Origin: an uncultured Lachnospiraceae bacterium
GTDB taxonomy: Bacteria; Bacillota; Clostridia; Lachnospirales; Lachnospiraceae
NCBI GenBank assembly: GCA_949840915.1
Contig: CATKXY010000014.1
Span: forward strand, 16,166 to 80,165
DNA: 64,000 bases
Direction of reading: 5' to 3'
A program made the translations under genes and the position numbers. This document shows, piece by piece, positions 50,939-63,753 of this stretch. The notes under the pieces are model-generated. The model searched no databases, was not told the origin of the DNA, and saw only the letters and a program-made list of their open reading frames with translations. Position 1 is the stretch's first letter; the number at the start of each line of letters is the position of its first letter.

Positions 50939-51313
50939 ATGGCTAAGTTGACAGCACAGGAATTGATCGATGCGATCAAAGAGTTGACCGTATTAGAGTT
51001 GAATGATCTGGTAAAAGCATGTGAGGAGGAGTTCGGCGTATCCGCAGCAGCAGGCGTTGTGGTTGCAGCAGCAGGCGCAGCAGCAGACGCTGCAGAGGAG
51101 AAGACCGAGTTCGACGTTGAGTTGACCGAGGTTGGCGCTGAGAAGGTTAAGGTTATCAAAGTTGTTCGTGAGATCACCGGCCTGGGCCTGAAGGAAGCTA
51201 AGGACGCTGTAGACAGCGCTCCCAAGGTGATCAAAGAGGGCGCTTCCAAGGAAGAGGCTGAGGACATCAAGAAGAAACTTGAGGAAGTTGGCGCTAAGGC
51301 TACTCTTAAGTAA
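50939..51313 (+). CDS. rplL: 50S ribosomal protein L7/L12
   Basis: 124 residues. N-terminal dimerisation part [20 protein letters not shown], an Ala-rich hinge, and the C-terminal factor-binding domain [20 protein letters not shown] with [12 protein letters not shown]. The ATG at 50939 is chosen because GGAGGA is seven bases upstream; an earlier in-frame ATG at 50924 would overlap that site. Confidence 0.98.
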   Translation: MAKLTAQELIDAIKELTVLELNDLVKACEEEFGVSAAAGVVVAAAGAAADAAEEKTEFDVELTEVGAEKVKVIKVVREITGLGLKEAKDAVDSAPKVIKEGASKEEAEDIKKKLEEVGAKATLK

Positions 51314-51329
51314 TCAGAAACGTACAGAG

Positions 51330-51362
51330 ACGGCTCCTGCATATACTGCGGGGGCCGTTTTA
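51330..51362 (+). terminator. Terminator after rplL
   Basis: ACGGCTCCTGC (51330-51340) pairs with GCGGGGGCCGT (51348-51358) and is followed by TTTTAAT. It divides rplJL from rpoBC. The remainder of the gap up to 51643 holds the rpoB promoter and a short match to palindrome 1. Confidence 0.8.
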
Positions 51363-51479
51363 ATCTGGAAACGGCGCGCAAACGGTATCGAGGCGGGAGG
51401 AGACAGGCACCGTTTGGGCAGTACTCACAATGTCCCGGACTGAACTGCGGCCCAAATATTGAATTCTGCCAAAAATTTC

Positions 51480-51508
51480 TTGACTCTCGTCCACGGTTAT
51501 GATATCAT
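51480..51508 (+). promoter_or_regulatory. Putative sigma-A promoter of rpoBC
   Basis: TTGACT (51480-51485), 17 bases, TATCAT (51503-51508), with TGA just before the -10. Leader about 130 bases. Confidence 0.65.
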
Positions 51509-51643
51509 GAAAAATGCACTATTGTGTGGAAGTGGGCCTGTTTTTCCCGAAGATAAAACAGGCTGTCTGCCATGTGATGAATCATCACAGCGGCTATGCA
51601 GCGGATTGCGGCAACAAATCAAGAAGAACGGGGTGAAATGTCA

Positions 51644-54600
51644 ATGGAAAAGAACAGAATACGTCCCATGGCCGGCAACAAGGTTATGCGTATGAGTTAC
51701 TCAAGGCAGAAAGAGGTTCTGGAGATGCCCAACCTGATCGAAGTTCAGAAGGACTCCTATCAGTGGTTTTTGGATGAAGGTTTGAAAGAAGTCTTCGATG
51801 ATATCTCCCCTATTGCCGATTACAGCGGTTCCTTGAGTCTCGAATTCGTGGATTTTGAGTTGTGCAGGGATGATGTGAAGTATTCTATCGAAGAATGCAA
51901 AGAGAGAGATGCAACCTTTGCTGCGCCTCTTAAGGTAAAGGTTCGTCTTTACAATAAGGAGAAGGAGGAAATCAGCGAGCATGAGATCTTTATGGGTGAT
52001 CTGCCGCTGATGACTGAGACAGGCACCTTTGTGATCAACGGAGCGGAGCGTGTAATTGTAAGCCAGTTGGTACGTTCTCCCGGCATTTATTATGGCATCG
52101 CCCACGATAAGCTTGGCAAGAGGCTGTTTTCCTGTACCGTGATTCCCAATCGCGGAGCATGGCTGGAGTATGAGACTGATTCCAATGACGTTTTCTATGT
52201 GCGTGTGGACCGGACCCGTAAGGTTCCCATAACAGTGCTGCTTCGGGCGCTGGGTATCGGCACCAATGACGAGATCCGCGAAGTGTTTGGCGACGAACCC
52301 AAGATAGAGGCAAGCTTTGGCAAGGACACTGCTGAGAATTATCAGGAGGGTCTGTTGGAGCTGTACAAGAAGATCCGTCCCGGAGAACCCTTAAGTGTTG
52401 AGAGCGCGGAGAGCCTGATCAACGCTATGTTCTTTGACCCCAGAAGATATGATTTGGCCAAGGTCGGCAGATATAAATTCAATAAAAAACTGGCATTCCG
52501 TAACAGGATCAGACATCAGATCCTGGCGGCGGATGTGGTAGAGCCCTCCACGGGAGAGGTTCTGGCAAGCGCAGGCGACAAGGTCACCGCAGAGCTGGCA
52601 GACACCATTCAGGACGCCGCCGTGCCTTTTGTATATATTCAGACGGAGGAGAGGAATGTAAAAGTTCTCTCCAATATGATGGTGGATATCACCAGCTTTA
52701 TTGAGTGCAATCCCAGAGACTTCGGAATTCACGAGCGCGTTTACTATCCCGTGCTGGCTCAGATTCTGGAGGAGTTTGGCGATGATCCCGAGAAGCTGGG
52801 CGAGGCGATCAAAAAGAATGTGCATGAGCTGGTTCCCAAGCATATCACCAAGGAGGATATCATTGCCTCCATCAATTATAATATGCATCTCGAGTATGGC
52901 CTGGGCAATGACGACGATATCGATCATCTGGGCAACAGACGCATCCGTGCGGTGGGCGAGCTGCTGCAGAATCAGTACCGCATCGGTCTCTCCAGAATGG
53001 AGCGTGTGGTGCGTGAGCGCATGACTACTCATGACGCCGAGGATATCTCCCCTCAGAGTCTGATCAATATTAAACCGGTCACTTCTGCGGTGAAGGAGTT
53101 CTTTGGATCCTCCCAGCTGTCCCAGTTCATGGATCAGAACAATCCTCTGGGTGAGCTGACTCACAAGAGACGTCTGTCTGCGCTGGGTCCCGGCGGTCTG
53201 TCCAGAGACCGTGCAGGATTTGAGGTGCGTGACGTACACTACTCTCATTATGGGAGAATGTGTCCCATTGAGACCCCTGAGGGTCCCAACATCGGTCTGA
53301 TCAACTCTCTGGCAAGCTATGCCCGGATTAACGAGTATGGCTTTGTGGAGGCGCCTTACCGTGAGATCGACAAATCGGACGCAGCCAATCCCCGTGTCAC
53401 CGAGAAGGTGGTATATATGACTGCGGACGAGGAGGATAACTATCATGTGGCTCAGGCTAATGAGCCCCTGGATGCAGAGGGACATTTTGTCCACAATATG
53501 GTTTCGGGCCGTTACCGCGAGGAGACGCAGGCTTATCCCAAGGCTGCTTTCGAGTATATGGATGTGTCTCCCAAGATGGTGTTCTCCGTTGCGACAGCAT
53601 TGATTCCTTTCCTGGAGAACGACGATGCCAACCGTGCGCTGATGGGTTCCAACATGCAGCGTCAGGCCGTGCCGCTGCTGACCACGGAGGCTCCCGTGGT
53701 GGGAACCGGTATGGAGGTCAAGACGGCTGTGGACTCAGGCGTCTGCGTGGTGGCAAAGAAAGCGGGAACCGTGACTTATGTGTCCTCCGATATGATCCGT
53801 ATCGCATACGACGACGGCGAGAAGGCAGAATTTCATCTGACGAAGTTCTCCCGCTCCAACCAGTCCAACTGCTACAATCAGAAGCCCATTGTGTTCAAGG
53901 GTGATCATGTGGCCGAGGGACAGGTGATCGCGGACGGTCCGTCCACTTCTATGGGAGAGCTGGCGCTGGGCAAGAATCCGCTGATCGGATTCATGACCTG
54001 GGAGGGCTATAACTACGAGGATGCCGTTCTGCTCAGCGAGAGACTGGTGCAGGAGGATGTATATACTTCCGTACACATTGAGGAATATGAGGCAGAAGCC
54101 CGGGATACCAAGCTTGGGCCCGAGGAAATCACCCGGGATGTTCCCGGTGTGGGCGACGATGCGCTGAAGGATCTGGATGACAGAGGCATCATTCGTATCG
54201 GTGCGGAGGTGCGCGCCGGAGATATTCTGGTGGGCAAGGTTACCCCCAAGGGAGAGACTGAGCTGACGGCTGAGGAGAGACTGCTTCGCGCTATTTTCGG
54301 CGAGAAGGCCAGAGAGGTTCGCGATACTTCCCTGAAAGTGCCTCATGGTGAGTATGGTATTGTGGTTGACGCCAAGGTATTTACAAGAGAGAACAGCGAT
54401 GAGCTGTCTCCCGGTGTGAATCAGGCGGTTCGTATCTATATTGCACAGAAGAGAAAGATTTCCGTGGGCGACAAGATGGCAGGCCGTCACGGCAACAAGG
54501 GTGTGGTTTCCCGTGTGCTGCCTGTGGAGGATATGCCCTATCTGCCCAATGGACGTCCGTTGGATATCGTGCTGAATCCTCTGGGTGTGCCTTCCCGTAT

Positions 54601-55498
54601 GAATATTGGACAGGTATTGGAGATTCATCTGTCTCTGGCGGCGAAGGCTTTGGGCTTTAATGTGGCTACGCCCGTGTTTGACGGAGCCAATGAGCATGAT
54701 ATTATGGACACTCTGGATCTGGCCAACGATTATGTCAATCTGGAGTGGGAAGAATTTGAACAGAAACACGGGGATGAGCTTTTGCCCGAGGTGATGGAGT
54801 ATCTGTCCGAGAACAGAGATCACAGAGGACTCTGGAAGGGAGTTCCCATCTCCAGGGACGGAAAGGTTCGTCTGCGTGACGGCAGGACCGGCGAGTATTT
54901 TGACAGTCCGGTCACCATCGGCCACATGCATTATCTGAAGCTCCATCATCTGGTGGACGATAAGATCCATGCCCGCTCCACGGGACCGTACTCTTTGGTG
55001 ACGCAGCAGCCTCTGGGCGGTAAGGCACAGTTTGGCGGACAGCGTTTCGGAGAGATGGAAGTTTGGGCCCTGGAGGCATATGGCGCGTCCTATACGCTGC
55101 AGGAGATCCTGACTGTGAAGTCCGACGATGTGGTGGGCCGTGTGAAGACCTATGAGGCCATCATCAAAGGAGACAACATCCCCGAGCCCGGCATCCCTGA
55201 GTCCTTCAAGGTGCTCCTGAAAGAGCTGCAGGCTCTGGGTCTGGATGTGCGTGTGATGCGCGAGGATCAGACCGAGGTTGAGATCATGGAGACCATCGAC
55301 TACGGTGATACGGATTACCGCTATGAGATGGAGGGAGACCGCAAGTACAATGATTACGACAGCGGCACTCTGGGCGAGATGGGTTATCAGGCGCAGGAGT
55401 TTGACGACGTGAGCGGTGAGCTGATCAGTACGGAGGACGAGGATTTCTCGGATGACGATTACGAAGAAGACAGCTACGATGGTGACGACGAATTGTAA
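51644..55498 (+). CDS. rpoB: RNA polymerase subunit beta
   Basis: 1284 residues from [13 protein letters not shown]. Of two close ATGs, 51644 is about eight bases from GGGGTGA and is preferred over 51638. The rifampicin pocket is wild type by eye: [20 protein letters not shown] followed by [11 protein letters not shown], so the usual resistance positions are unchanged. Other core motifs are present ([51 protein letters not shown]). The C-terminus has a ~60-residue acidic, Asp/Tyr/Glu-rich tail ([16 protein letters not shown]) that is common in clostridia. rpoC begins 20 bases downstream. Confidence 0.99.
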   Translation: MEKNRIRPMAGNKVMRMSYSRQKEVLEMPNLIEVQKDSYQWFLDEGLKEVFDDISPIADYSGSLSLEFVDFELCRDDVKYSIEECKERDATFAAPLKVKVRLYNKEKEEISEHEIFMGDLPLMTETGTFVINGAERVIVSQLVRSPGIYYGIAHDKLGKRLFSCTVIPNRGAWLEYETDSNDVFYVRVDRTRKVPITVLLRALGIGTNDEIREVFGDEPKIEASFGKDTAENYQEGLLELYKKIRPGEPLSVESAESLINAMFFDPRRYDLAKVGRYKFNKKLAFRNRIRHQILAADVVEPSTGEVLASAGDKVTAELADTIQDAAVPFVYIQTEERNVKVLSNMMVDITSFIECNPRDFGIHERVYYPVLAQILEEFGDDPEKLGEAIKKNVHELVPKHITKEDIIASINYNMHLEYGLGNDDDIDHLGNRRIRAVGELLQNQYRIGLSRMERVVRERMTTHDAEDISPQSLINIKPVTSAVKEFFGSSQLSQFMDQNNPLGELTHKRRLSALGPGGLSRDRAGFEVRDVHYSHYGRMCPIETPEGPNIGLINSLASYARINEYGFVEAPYREIDKSDAANPRVTEKVVYMTADEEDNYHVAQANEPLDAEGHFVHNMVSGRYREETQAYPKAAFEYMDVSPKMVFSVATALIPFLENDDANRALMGSNMQRQAVPLLTTEAPVVGTGMEVKTAVDSGVCVVAKKAGTVTYVSSDMIRIAYDDGEKAEFHLTKFSRSNQSNCYNQKPIVFKGDHVAEGQVIADGPSTSMGELALGKNPLIGFMTWEGYNYEDAVLLSERLVQEDVYTSVHIEEYEAEARDTKLGPEEITRDVPGVGDDALKDLDDRGIIRIGAEVRAGDILVGKVTPKGETELTAEERLLRAIFGEKAREVRDTSLKVPHGEYGIVVDAKVFTRENSDELSPGVNQAVRIYIAQKRKISVGDKMAGRHGNKGVVSRVLPVEDMPYLPNGRPLDIVLNPLGVPSRMNIGQVLEIHLSLAAKALGFNVATPVFDGANEHDIMDTLDLANDYVNLEWEEFEQKHGDELLPEVMEYLSENRDHRGLWKGVPISRDGKVRLRDGRTGEYFDSPVTIGHMHYLKLHHLVDDKIHARSTGPYSLVTQQPLGGKAQFGGQRFGEMEVWALEAYGASYTLQEILTVKSDDVVGRVKTYEAIIKGDNIPEPGIPESFKVLLKELQALGLDVRVMREDQTEVEIMETIDYGDTDYRYEMEGDRKYNDYDSGTLGEMGYQAQEFDDVSGELISTEDEDFSDDDYEEDSYDGDDEL

Positions 55499-55518
55499 AA
55501 CAGAAAGGGAGAGCCAAA

Positions 55519-58500
55519 ATGTCAGAAACAAGAACGGAAAATTACCAGCCTATGACATTTGATGCTATCAAGATCGGATTAGCATCACCTGATAAGATTC
55601 GTGAGTGGTCCCACGGTGAAGTATTAAAGCCTGAGACGATCAATTACAGGACCTTAAAGCCCGAGAGGGACGGTCTGTTCTGTGAGAAGATTTTCGGACC
55701 CAGCAAGGACTGGGAGTGTCATTGCGGTAAATATAAGAAGATCAGATATAAGGGCGTGGTCTGCGACAGGTGCGGCGTGGAAGTCACCAAGGCCAGCGTC
55801 CGCAGGGAGCGTATGGGGCATATCGAACTTGCGGCTCCGGTGTCCCATATCTGGTATTTTAAAGGAATCCCCAGCCGTATGGGATTGATTCTGGATCTGT
55901 CTCCCAGAGTGCTGGAGAAGGTGCTGTATTTTGCGTCCTATATCGTTCTGGATGCGGGCGAGACCAGTCTGGATTACAAGCAGGTGCTCTCGGAGAAGGA
56001 GTATCAGGATGCCCGGGAGACCTGGGGCAATAAATTCCGTGTGGGAATGGGCGCGGAGGCTATCAAGGAGCTTTTACAGTCCGTGGATCTGGAGACAGAG
56101 GCAGTGGAATTGAAAACCGGCTTAAAGGAGTCTTCAGGACAGAAACGTGCCCGTATTATCAAGAGACTTGAGGTTGTGGAGGCTTTCCGCGGTTCAGGCA
56201 ATCTGCCTGAGTGGATGATCATGGATGTTGTACCCGTGATCCCGCCTGATCTGCGCCCTATGGTACAGCTGGACGGCGGCCGTTTTGCAACCTCCGATCT
56301 CAATGATCTGTACAGAAGGATCATCAATAGAAACAATCGTCTGAAGAGACTGCTGGAACTGGGAGCACCCGATATCATTGTGAGAAACGAGAAGCGTATG
56401 CTGCAGGAGGCTGTGGATGCGCTGATCGACAACGGCAGAAGAGGACGTCCTGTCACCGGACCCGGCAACAGGGCGCTCAAGTCTCTGTCCGATATGCTGA
56501 AGGGAAAATCGGGACGTTTCCGTCAGAATCTGCTGGGTAAGCGTGTGGATTATTCCGGACGTTCCGTTATCGTTGTGGGACCGGAGCTGAAAATTTATCA
56601 GTGCGGTCTGCCCAAGGAGATGGCCGTTGAGCTGTTCAAGCCTTTCGTGATGAAGGAGCTGGTGGCCAGAGGCATCAGTCAGAATATCAAAAATGCCAAG
56701 AAGCTGGTGGAGAGACTTGATACCAGCGTCTGGGACGTATTGGAGGAGGTCATCAAGGAGCATCCCGTGATGCTTAACCGTGCACCGACTCTACACAGAC
56801 TGGGTATTCAGGCGTTTGAGCCTATATTGGTGGAGGGTAAGGCTATCAAGCTGCATCCTCTGGTATGTACGGCGTTTAACGCTGACTTCGACGGAGATCA
56901 GATGGCAGTACATCTCCCGCTGTCCGTGGAGGCACAGGCGGAGTGCAGATTCCTGCTCTTGTCGCCGAACAATCTGCTGAAGCCCTCCGACGGCGGCCCT
57001 GTGGCCGTTCCCTCTCAGGATATGGTGCTGGGAATCTATTATCTGACTCAGGAGAGAGAGGGAGCAAAGGGCGAGGGCAAATTCTTTAAGAGTGTGAACG
57101 AGGCTATTTTGGCATATGAGAATCAGGCTATCACCCTGCATTCCAAGATATCGGTGCGCGTGAGCAAGAAGGACGCTCAGGGCAATGTGGTTTCCGGCAA
57201 TGTGGAGTCCACGCTGGGAAGATTTCTCTTTAATGAGATCCTGCCTCAGGATCTGGGCTTTGTGGACAGGAACGACCCCGGGAATCTGCTGAAGCTGGAG
57301 GTGGATTTCCATGTGGGCAAGAAGGGCTTGAAGCAGATTCTGGAGAAGGTTATCAACACCCATGGCGCGTCTATAACCGCGGAGGTTCTGGACGATGTGA
57401 AGGCTATCGGTTATAAGTATTCCACCAGAGCCGCCATGACGGTATCAATCTCCGATATGACTGTGCCTGAGAAGAAGCCCGAGATGCTGGCTGCAGCCCA
57501 GGCTACCGTTGACAGGATTTCCGCCAATTTCAGGCGCGGCCTGATCACGGAGGAAGAGCGCTACCGCGCAGTTGTGGAGACCTGGAACGAGACCGATAAA
57601 GAGCTGACGGATGTGCTGCTGGCCGGTCTGGATAAGTATAATAACATCTTTATGATGGCGGATTCCGGCGCCCGCGGATCCAACCAGCAGATCAAACAGC
57701 TGGCCGGCATGCGCGGTCTGATGGCCGATACCACCGGAAGAACCATCGAGCTGCCCATCAAGTCCAATTTCCGTGAGGGACTGGACGTTCTGGAGTACTT
57801 TATGTCCGCCCATGGCGCGCGCAAAGGTCTGTCCGACACGGCGCTGCGTACTGCGGACTCCGGTTACCTGACCAGAAGAATGGTGGATGTGTCCCAGGAG
57901 CTCTCCATCAGAGAGGTGGATTGCTGTGAGGGCAAGGACGAGATTCCCGGCATGGTGGTCAAAGCATTTATGGACGGAAGAGAGACCATCGAGAGCCTGA
58001 AGGACAGAATCACGGGCCGCTATGTCTGTGAAGAGATCAAGGATAAAGACGGCAATGTGATTGTTAAGAGCAATCACATGATCACCCCCAGCCGTGCCGC
58101 CAGGATTTTGAGCGCCGGTGTCAATGAGAAGGGTGAGCCCATTGAGGAAGTAAAGATTCGTACGATATTGACCTGCCGCTCTCATGTGGGTATCTGCGCA
58201 AAATGCTATGGTGCAAACATGGCTACCGGCGAGGCCGTTCAGGTGGGTGAGGCTGTGGGTATTATCGCGGCGCAGTCCATCGGTGAGCCCGGTACGCAGC
58301 TGACCATGAGAACCTTCCATACCGGTGGTGTGGCAGGCGACGATATCACACAGGGTCTTCCCCGTGTAGAGGAGCTGTTCGAGGCCAGAAAGCCCAAAGG
58401 ACTTGCTATCATCGCAGAGTTCGGCGGCCAGGCTGAGATCAGAGATACCAAGAAGAAGAGAGAAGTAGTCATCACCAATGATGAGATCGGAGAATCAAAG

Positions 58501-59205
58501 GCCTATCTGATTCCTTACGGTTCCCGTATCAAGGTGGTGGACGGACAGATACTCGAGGCAGGCGATGAGCTGACTGAGGGTAGTGTCAATCCTCATGATC
58601 TGCTGAAAATCAAAGGAATCCGCGCAGTGCAGGATTATATGCTTCGGGAGGTACAGCGTGTATACCGGCTGCAGGGTGTGGATATTTCCGATAAGCATAT
58701 TGAAGTGCTGGTTCGTCAGATGCTGAAGAAGGTGCGCATTGAGAACAACGGTGATACCGATTTCCTGCCCGGCACGCTTGTGGATGTGCTGGACTACGAG
58801 GAGATGAACGAGCAGCTTTTGGCGGAGGGCAAGGAGCCGGCGGAGGGCAAGCGCATTATTCTGGGTATTACCAAGGCGGCGCTGGCTACGGATTCCTTCC
58901 TGTCAGCAGCATCCTTCCAGGAGACCACCAAGGTTCTGACTGAGGCTGCCATCAAGGGCAAGGTAGATAATCTGATCGGTCTGAAGGAGAATGTTATCAT
59001 CGGTAAGCTGATTCCTGTGGGCACAGGTATGAAGAGATACCGCAATACCAGACTCAGCACCGACGATGTACGCACGATCAGTTTCGACGAAGAGATCGTA
59101 GGCGGTGATATGGAGCTCAGCTTTGCTGAGATGCCGGATGAGGACGTGGATGCAGACGCAGGTATAGCTGAGACTGAGATGACAGTGGCAGCAGACGGCG
59201 AATAA
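55519..59205 (+). CDS. rpoC: RNA polymerase subunit beta'
   Basis: 1228 residues. N-terminal zinc site with [20 protein letters not shown]; catalytic loop [12 protein letters not shown] (metal-binding Asp triad); bridge-helix region with [14 protein letters not shown]; second zinc site region [24 protein letters not shown] lies before the ATG. There is no large lineage-specific insertion. A strong hairpin terminator follows, so rpoBC is a unit, and the next gene, rmlD, is separated from it. Confidence 0.99.
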   Translation: MSETRTENYQPMTFDAIKIGLASPDKIREWSHGEVLKPETINYRTLKPERDGLFCEKIFGPSKDWECHCGKYKKIRYKGVVCDRCGVEVTKASVRRERMGHIELAAPVSHIWYFKGIPSRMGLILDLSPRVLEKVLYFASYIVLDAGETSLDYKQVLSEKEYQDARETWGNKFRVGMGAEAIKELLQSVDLETEAVELKTGLKESSGQKRARIIKRLEVVEAFRGSGNLPEWMIMDVVPVIPPDLRPMVQLDGGRFATSDLNDLYRRIINRNNRLKRLLELGAPDIIVRNEKRMLQEAVDALIDNGRRGRPVTGPGNRALKSLSDMLKGKSGRFRQNLLGKRVDYSGRSVIVVGPELKIYQCGLPKEMAVELFKPFVMKELVARGISQNIKNAKKLVERLDTSVWDVLEEVIKEHPVMLNRAPTLHRLGIQAFEPILVEGKAIKLHPLVCTAFNADFDGDQMAVHLPLSVEAQAECRFLLLSPNNLLKPSDGGPVAVPSQDMVLGIYYLTQEREGAKGEGKFFKSVNEAILAYENQAITLHSKISVRVSKKDAQGNVVSGNVESTLGRFLFNEILPQDLGFVDRNDPGNLLKLEVDFHVGKKGLKQILEKVINTHGASITAEVLDDVKAIGYKYSTRAAMTVSISDMTVPEKKPEMLAAAQATVDRISANFRRGLITEEERYRAVVETWNETDKELTDVLLAGLDKYNNIFMMADSGARGSNQQIKQLAGMRGLMADTTGRTIELPIKSNFREGLDVLEYFMSAHGARKGLSDTALRTADSGYLTRRMVDVSQELSIREVDCCEGKDEIPGMVVKAFMDGRETIESLKDRITGRYVCEEIKDKDGNVIVKSNHMITPSRAARILSAGVNEKGEPIEEVKIRTILTCRSHVGICAKCYGANMATGEAVQVGEAVGIIAAQSIGEPGTQLTMRTFHTGGVAGDDITQGLPRVEELFEARKPKGLAIIAEFGGQAEIRDTKKKREVVITNDEIGESKAYLIPYGSRIKVVDGQILEAGDELTEGSVNPHDLLKIKGIRAVQDYMLREVQRVYRLQGVDISDKHIEVLVRQMLKKVRIENNGDTDFLPGTLVDVLDYEEMNEQLLAEGKEPAEGKRIILGITKAALATDSFLSAASFQETTKVLTEAAIKGKVDNLIGLKENVIIGKLIPVGTGMKRYRNTRLSTDDVRTISFDEEIVGGDMELSFAEMPDEDVDADAGIAETEMTVAADGE

Positions 59206-59229
59206 CTCATTTGCGGAAAGGATATCCGG

Positions 59230-59262
59230 AAAGGCTGTGGCAGAAAATGCCACAGCCTTTTG
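59230..59262 (+). terminator. Terminator after rpoC
   Basis: AAAGGCTGTGGCA (59230-59242) and TGCCACAGCCTTT (59248-59260) form a perfect 13-bp stem with a GAAAA loop; the 3' arm ends in T residues. Confidence 0.9.
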
Positions 59263-59384
59263 AATCTGACTGCGATGCAGGAATTGAAAAGTTGAATAAA
59301 TAGGTGTGTTCAACGATAGAGTCATGACAACGGAAGCGTTTTCGTTGTATGAGTGCGTGCCGCAGCGCGCAGATAGGAATAAAA

Positions 59385-60245
59385 GTGAAGGTTTTAGTGA
59401 CAGGGGCAGGAGGACAGCTTGGATTCGATGTAGTGAGGGAGCTTAAAGCACGGGGACAGGAGGCTGTGGGCGTTGACCATCAAACCATGGATATCACGGA
59501 CACAGACTGCGTGGAAAGAGTGATCAGGGAAACCGCACCGGATGCAGTGATACACTGCGCGGCCTATACTGCCGTGGATGCGGCAGAGGAGGATGAAGAG
59601 CAGTGCCGCAGAGTCAATGCTGACGGTACCAGGTATATAGCCGGGGTCTGCAAAGCTCTGGATATCAAGCTGATTTATATCAGTACGGACTATGTGTTCG
59701 ACGGGCAGGGAGAGCGCCCGTGGGAGCCCGGAGATGAACGGAACCCGCAGAATGTGTATGGCCGGACCAAGTATGAGGGAGAGCTGGCGGTGCAGGATAT
59801 GCTGGAGAAGTATTTTATCCTGCGGGTGACCTGGACTTTTGGAGTAAACGGCAAGAATTTTGTGAAGACCATGCTCAGACTTGCCGAAAATCACGATACG
59901 CTCCGTGTGGTGGACGATCAGATCGGATCTCCCACTTACACGTATGATCTGGCGAAGCTTCTGGCGGATATGGTGCAGACGGACCGGTACGGCATTTATC
60001 ACGCTACCAACGAGGGGGTATGCTCCTGGTGTGAATTTGCCCGTGCAATCTTCAGGGAGGCAGGACTTGGTGAGAAGGTAAAGGTTCTGCCCGTGAGCAC
60101 GCAAGAGTATGGTGCAAAGGCGGCCAGGCCTCTCAACAGCCGCATGAGCAATGACAAGCTTGTGGAGAACGGATTCGGGAGACTGCCCTCCTGGCAGGAT
60201 GCCCTGACGCGTTATCTGGCGGAGCTGGATGAGTTAAAAAATTAG
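59385..60245 (+). CDS. rmlD: dTDP-4-dehydrorhamnose reductase family protein
   Basis: 286 residues. Starts at a GTG (VKVLVTGAGGQLGFDVV), with AGGAAT about five bases upstream; an ATG at 59349 would add 12 residues and has no ribosome-binding site. Family marks: ISTDYVFDGQGERPW, YGRTKYEGE (Tyr-x3-Lys) and GSPTYTYDLAKLLADM. RmlD makes dTDP-L-rhamnose from the 4-keto intermediate; rmlA, rmlB and rmlC are not in this window. Its place between rpoC and rpsL is unusual. A short inverted repeat lies just before it (ACAACGGAA...TTTTCGTTGT, 59334-59350). Confidence 0.92.
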   Translation: MKVLVTGAGGQLGFDVVRELKARGQEAVGVDHQTMDITDTDCVERVIRETAPDAVIHCAAYTAVDAAEEDEEQCRRVNADGTRYIAGVCKALDIKLIYISTDYVFDGQGERPWEPGDERNPQNVYGRTKYEGELAVQDMLEKYFILRVTWTFGVNGKNFVKTMLRLAENHDTLRVVDDQIGSPTYTYDLAKLLADMVQTDRYGIYHATNEGVCSWCEFARAIFREAGLGEKVKVLPVSTQEYGAKAARPLNSRMSNDKLVENGFGRLPSWQDALTRYLAELDELKN

Positions 60246-60247
60246 TG

Positions 60248-60276
60248 TTGACAATATCCATGTAAGCAAGTATACT
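60248..60276 (+). promoter_or_regulatory. Sigma-A promoter of the str operon (rpsL-rpsG-fusA)
   Basis: TTGACA (60248-60253), 17 bases, TATACT (60271-60276): near-consensus. It starts within three bases of the rmlD stop codon. The ~110-base leader that follows has self-complementary stretches (GCATAGGCATGC, GTGTGCGTGCACAC). Confidence 0.88.
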
Positions 60277-60385
60277 ATTTTAGTGTGCCTGCATAGGCAT
60301 GCTTTGTGTGCGTGCACACGGATAGGGTGAGGCCGCATGCATAAATTACCAAGAACATTTTATAATAAGAAAGAGGTGAAACAGA

Positions 60386-60808
60386 ATGCCAACATTTAAC
60401 CAGTTAGTAAGAAAGGGACGTCAGACGACTGTAAAGAAGTCTACTGCACCTGCGCTGCAGAGAGGTTACAACTCTCTTCACAAAAAGGCGACCAACACTT
60501 CCGCTCCTCAGAAGCGTGGTGTGTGTACCGCCGTTAAGACAGCGACTCCTAAGAAGCCTAACTCCGCACTGAGAAAGATCGCCAGAGTACGTCTTTCCAA
60601 CGGTATCGAGGTTACCAGCTATATCCCCGGTGAAGGCCACAACCTTCAGGAGCATAGCGTGGTGCTGATCCGCGGCGGCAGAGTAAAGGATCTTCCCGGT
60701 ACCAGATATCATATCATCCGTGGTACTTTGGATACAGCAGGTGTTGCCAACAGAAAGCAGGCTCGTTCCAAGTACGGCGCCAAGAGACCCAAAGACGCCA
60801 AGAAGTAG
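60386..60808 (+). CDS. rpsL: 30S ribosomal protein S12
   Basis: 140 residues. [20 protein letters not shown] at the start and [20 protein letters not shown] plus [18 protein letters not shown] in the core. The lysines that give streptomycin resistance when changed (in PKKPNS and GRVKDLPG) are wild type. AAAGAGGTGA precedes the ATG. It heads the str operon; a weak hairpin (60814-60832) follows the stop. Confidence 0.98.
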   Translation: MPTFNQLVRKGRQTTVKKSTAPALQRGYNSLHKKATNTSAPQKRGVCTAVKTATPKKPNSALRKIARVRLSNGIEVTSYIPGEGHNLQEHSVVLIRGGRVKDLPGTRYHIIRGTLDTAGVANRKQARSKYGAKRPKDAKK

Positions 60809-60845
60809 AGCATTGGCGTACAGCGTCAATTTTGTACTACACTAA

Positions 60846-61442
<597 letters not shown>

Positions 61443-61471
61443 GCTTCACACAAAAATAGGAGGAAAAGACC

Positions 61472-63634
61472 TTGGCTGGAAGAGAATATCCCTTAGAGAG
61501 AACCAGAAATATCGGAATTATGGCTCATATCGATGCGGGTAAAACCACATTGACAGAGCGTATTCTGTATTACACTGGCGTAAACTACAAGATTGGCGAT
61601 ACTCACGAAGGTACTGCAACCATGGACTGGATGGAGCAGGAGCAGGAGAGAGGTATCACCATAACATCAGCCGCAACCACCTGCCACTGGACTCTGGAGA
61701 AAGAGACCAAGCCCATGGAAGGTGCATTGGAGCATCGTATCAATATTATCGATACTCCCGGTCACGTGGACTTCACTGTGGAAGTAGAGCGTTCCCTTCG
61801 TGTGCTGGACGGCGCTGTCGGCGTCTTCTGTGCAAAGGGAGGTGTGGAGCCTCAGTCAGAGAATGTATGGCGTCAGGCAGATACCTATGATGTACCCCGT
61901 ATGGCGTTCATCAATAAGATGGATATCATGGGTGCAAACTTCTACGGTGCTGTTGAGCAGATCAAGAACAGACTCGGCAAAAATGCCATTGTCCTTCAGC
62001 TGCCCATCGGCAAGGAGGATGAATTTAAAGGTATCATCGACCTGTTTGAGATGAAGGCATATATTTATAACGACGACAAGGGTGAAGATATCACAGTGAC
62101 CGATGATCTCGGCGATATGAAGGATGATGCAGAGCTGTATCGTTCCGAACTGGTCGAGAAGATCTGTGAGCTGGATGATGATTTGACAATGATGTATCTG
62201 GAGGGCGAGGAGCCTTCCAACGAGCAGCTTAAGGCTGCTCTGCGCAAGGGAACCTGCGAGTGTACGGCAGTGCCTGTATGCTGTGGTTCCGCGTACCGCA
62301 ACAAGGGTGTGCAAAAGCTTCTGGATGCCATTCTGGAGTATATGCCCGCGCCTACCGATATCCCTGCGATCAAGGGTGTCGATCTGGAGGGCAACGAGAT
62401 CGAGAGACACTCGTCCGACGACGAGCCTTTCTCCGCTCTGGCATTCAAGATCATGGCTGATCCCTTTGTGGGCAAGCTTGCATTTTTCCGTGTGTATTCC
62501 GGCACAATGAACTCCGGTTCCTATGTGCTGAATGCCACAAAAGATAAAAAAGAACGTGTGGGACGCATTCTGCAGATGCATGCTAACAAGCGTGCCGAGC
62601 TGGACAAGGTATACTCCGGCGATATCGCTGCAGCAGTGGGATTCAAGTTTACCACCACAGGCGACACGATCTGCGACGACCAGCATCCCGTGATTCTTGA
62701 GTCCATGGAATTCCCTGAGCCCGTTATCGAGCTGGCAATCGAGCCCAAGACCAAAGCCGGTCAGGGCAAGATGGGTGAGGCTCTGGCGAAACTGGCGGAG
62801 GAAGATCCCACATTCCGCGCACACACCAATCAGGAGACCGGCCAGACCATTATCGCCGGTATGGGTGAGCTGCATCTGGAGATTATTGTTGACAGACTGC
62901 TGCGCGAATTTAAGGTAGAAGCCAATGTAGGTGCGCCTCAGGTTGCCTACAAGGAGGCATTCACCAAGGCTGTGGAGGTTGATTCCAAATATGCCAAGCA
63001 GTCCGGCGGACGTGGACAGTATGGACATTGTAAAGTTAAATTTGCGCCTCTGGAGGCAAACTGTGAGAAATTTGAGTTTGATCCCAAGGCCAATATTCTG
63101 ATCAACGAGCCTCCTGTGCTGTTGTTTGAATCCACTGTCGTGGGCGGAGCTATTCCCAAGGAATATATTCCCGCAGTCGGCGCAGGTATCAGAGAGGCTG
63201 CACAGGCAGGTATTCTGGGTGGATTCCCTGTTCTGGGCGTTCACGCAAATGTGTACGACGGTTCCTACCATGAGGTAGACTCCTCGGAGATGGCTTTCCA
63301 CATTGCCGGTTCCATGGCATTCAAGGAGGCAATGCAGAAGGCAAGTCCCGTGCTTCTCGAGCCGATCATGAAGGTTGAGGTTACCATGCCCGAAGAGTAT
63401 ATGGGAGATGTTATCGGTGATCTGAATTCCCGTCGTGGACGTGTGGAGGGTATGGACGATCTGGGCGGCGGCAAGATCGTGCGCGCGTTCGTTCCTCTGG
63501 CAGAGATGTTCGGCTATTCCACAGACCTTCGTTCCAAGACACAGGGCCGCGGCAACTACTCCATGTTCTTTGAAAAGTACGAGCCGGTTCCCAAGAATGT
63601 TCAGGAAAAAGTGCTGTCTGAGAAGTCGAAGTAA
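61472..63634 (+). CDS. fusA: Elongation factor G
   Basis: 720 residues, a little longer than most EF-G. It starts at a TTG, chosen because AGGAGG is eight bases upstream. GTPase motifs: [50 protein letters not shown]. The G' and domains III-V follow in normal order, ending in [20 protein letters not shown]. It drives ribosome translocation. A short insertion in the switch/G-domain region ([15 protein letters not shown]) accounts for part of the extra length. It lies 29 bases after rpsG. Confidence 0.98.
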   Translation: MAGREYPLERTRNIGIMAHIDAGKTTLTERILYYTGVNYKIGDTHEGTATMDWMEQEQERGITITSAATTCHWTLEKETKPMEGALEHRINIIDTPGHVDFTVEVERSLRVLDGAVGVFCAKGGVEPQSENVWRQADTYDVPRMAFINKMDIMGANFYGAVEQIKNRLGKNAIVLQLPIGKEDEFKGIIDLFEMKAYIYNDDKGEDITVTDDLGDMKDDAELYRSELVEKICELDDDLTMMYLEGEEPSNEQLKAALRKGTCECTAVPVCCGSAYRNKGVQKLLDAILEYMPAPTDIPAIKGVDLEGNEIERHSSDDEPFSALAFKIMADPFVGKLAFFRVYSGTMNSGSYVLNATKDKKERVGRILQMHANKRAELDKVYSGDIAAAVGFKFTTTGDTICDDQHPVILESMEFPEPVIELAIEPKTKAGQGKMGEALAKLAEEDPTFRAHTNQETGQTIIAGMGELHLEIIVDRLLREFKVEANVGAPQVAYKEAFTKAVEVDSKYAKQSGGRGQYGHCKVKFAPLEANCEKFEFDPKANILINEPPVLLFESTVVGGAIPKEYIPAVGAGIREAAQAGILGGFPVLGVHANVYDGSYHEVDSSEMAFHIAGSMAFKEAMQKASPVLLEPIMKVEVTMPEEYMGDVIGDLNSRRGRVEGMDDLGGGKIVRAFVPLAEMFGYSTDLRSKTQGRGNYSMFFEKYEPVPKNVQEKVLSEKSK

Positions 63635-63669
63635 GTTGCGAAGTTTTACCGTAATTTAACAAAAATTGC

Positions 63670-63698
63670 TTGTCAAACCTCTTATTATTTAATATAAT
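63670..63698 (+). promoter_or_regulatory. Sigma-A promoter of tuf
   Basis: TTGTCA (63670-63675), 17 bases, TATAAT (63693-63698), between fusA and tuf. It allows tuf to be expressed more than fusA. Confidence 0.75.
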
Positions 63699-63753
63699 CA
63701 GAGATAGTGAGAAAAACAACAATTGTATCTATTTTTTAAGGAGGATATTAATA

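Noticed and set aside
53735..55531. 598-codon frame opposite rpoB
   Set aside because: A long antisense frame is expected from the biased codon use of highly expressed genes; it has no family features.
61856..63301. 481-codon frame opposite fusA
   Set aside because: Same reason: antisense to EF-G, with His/Leu/Gln-rich composition.
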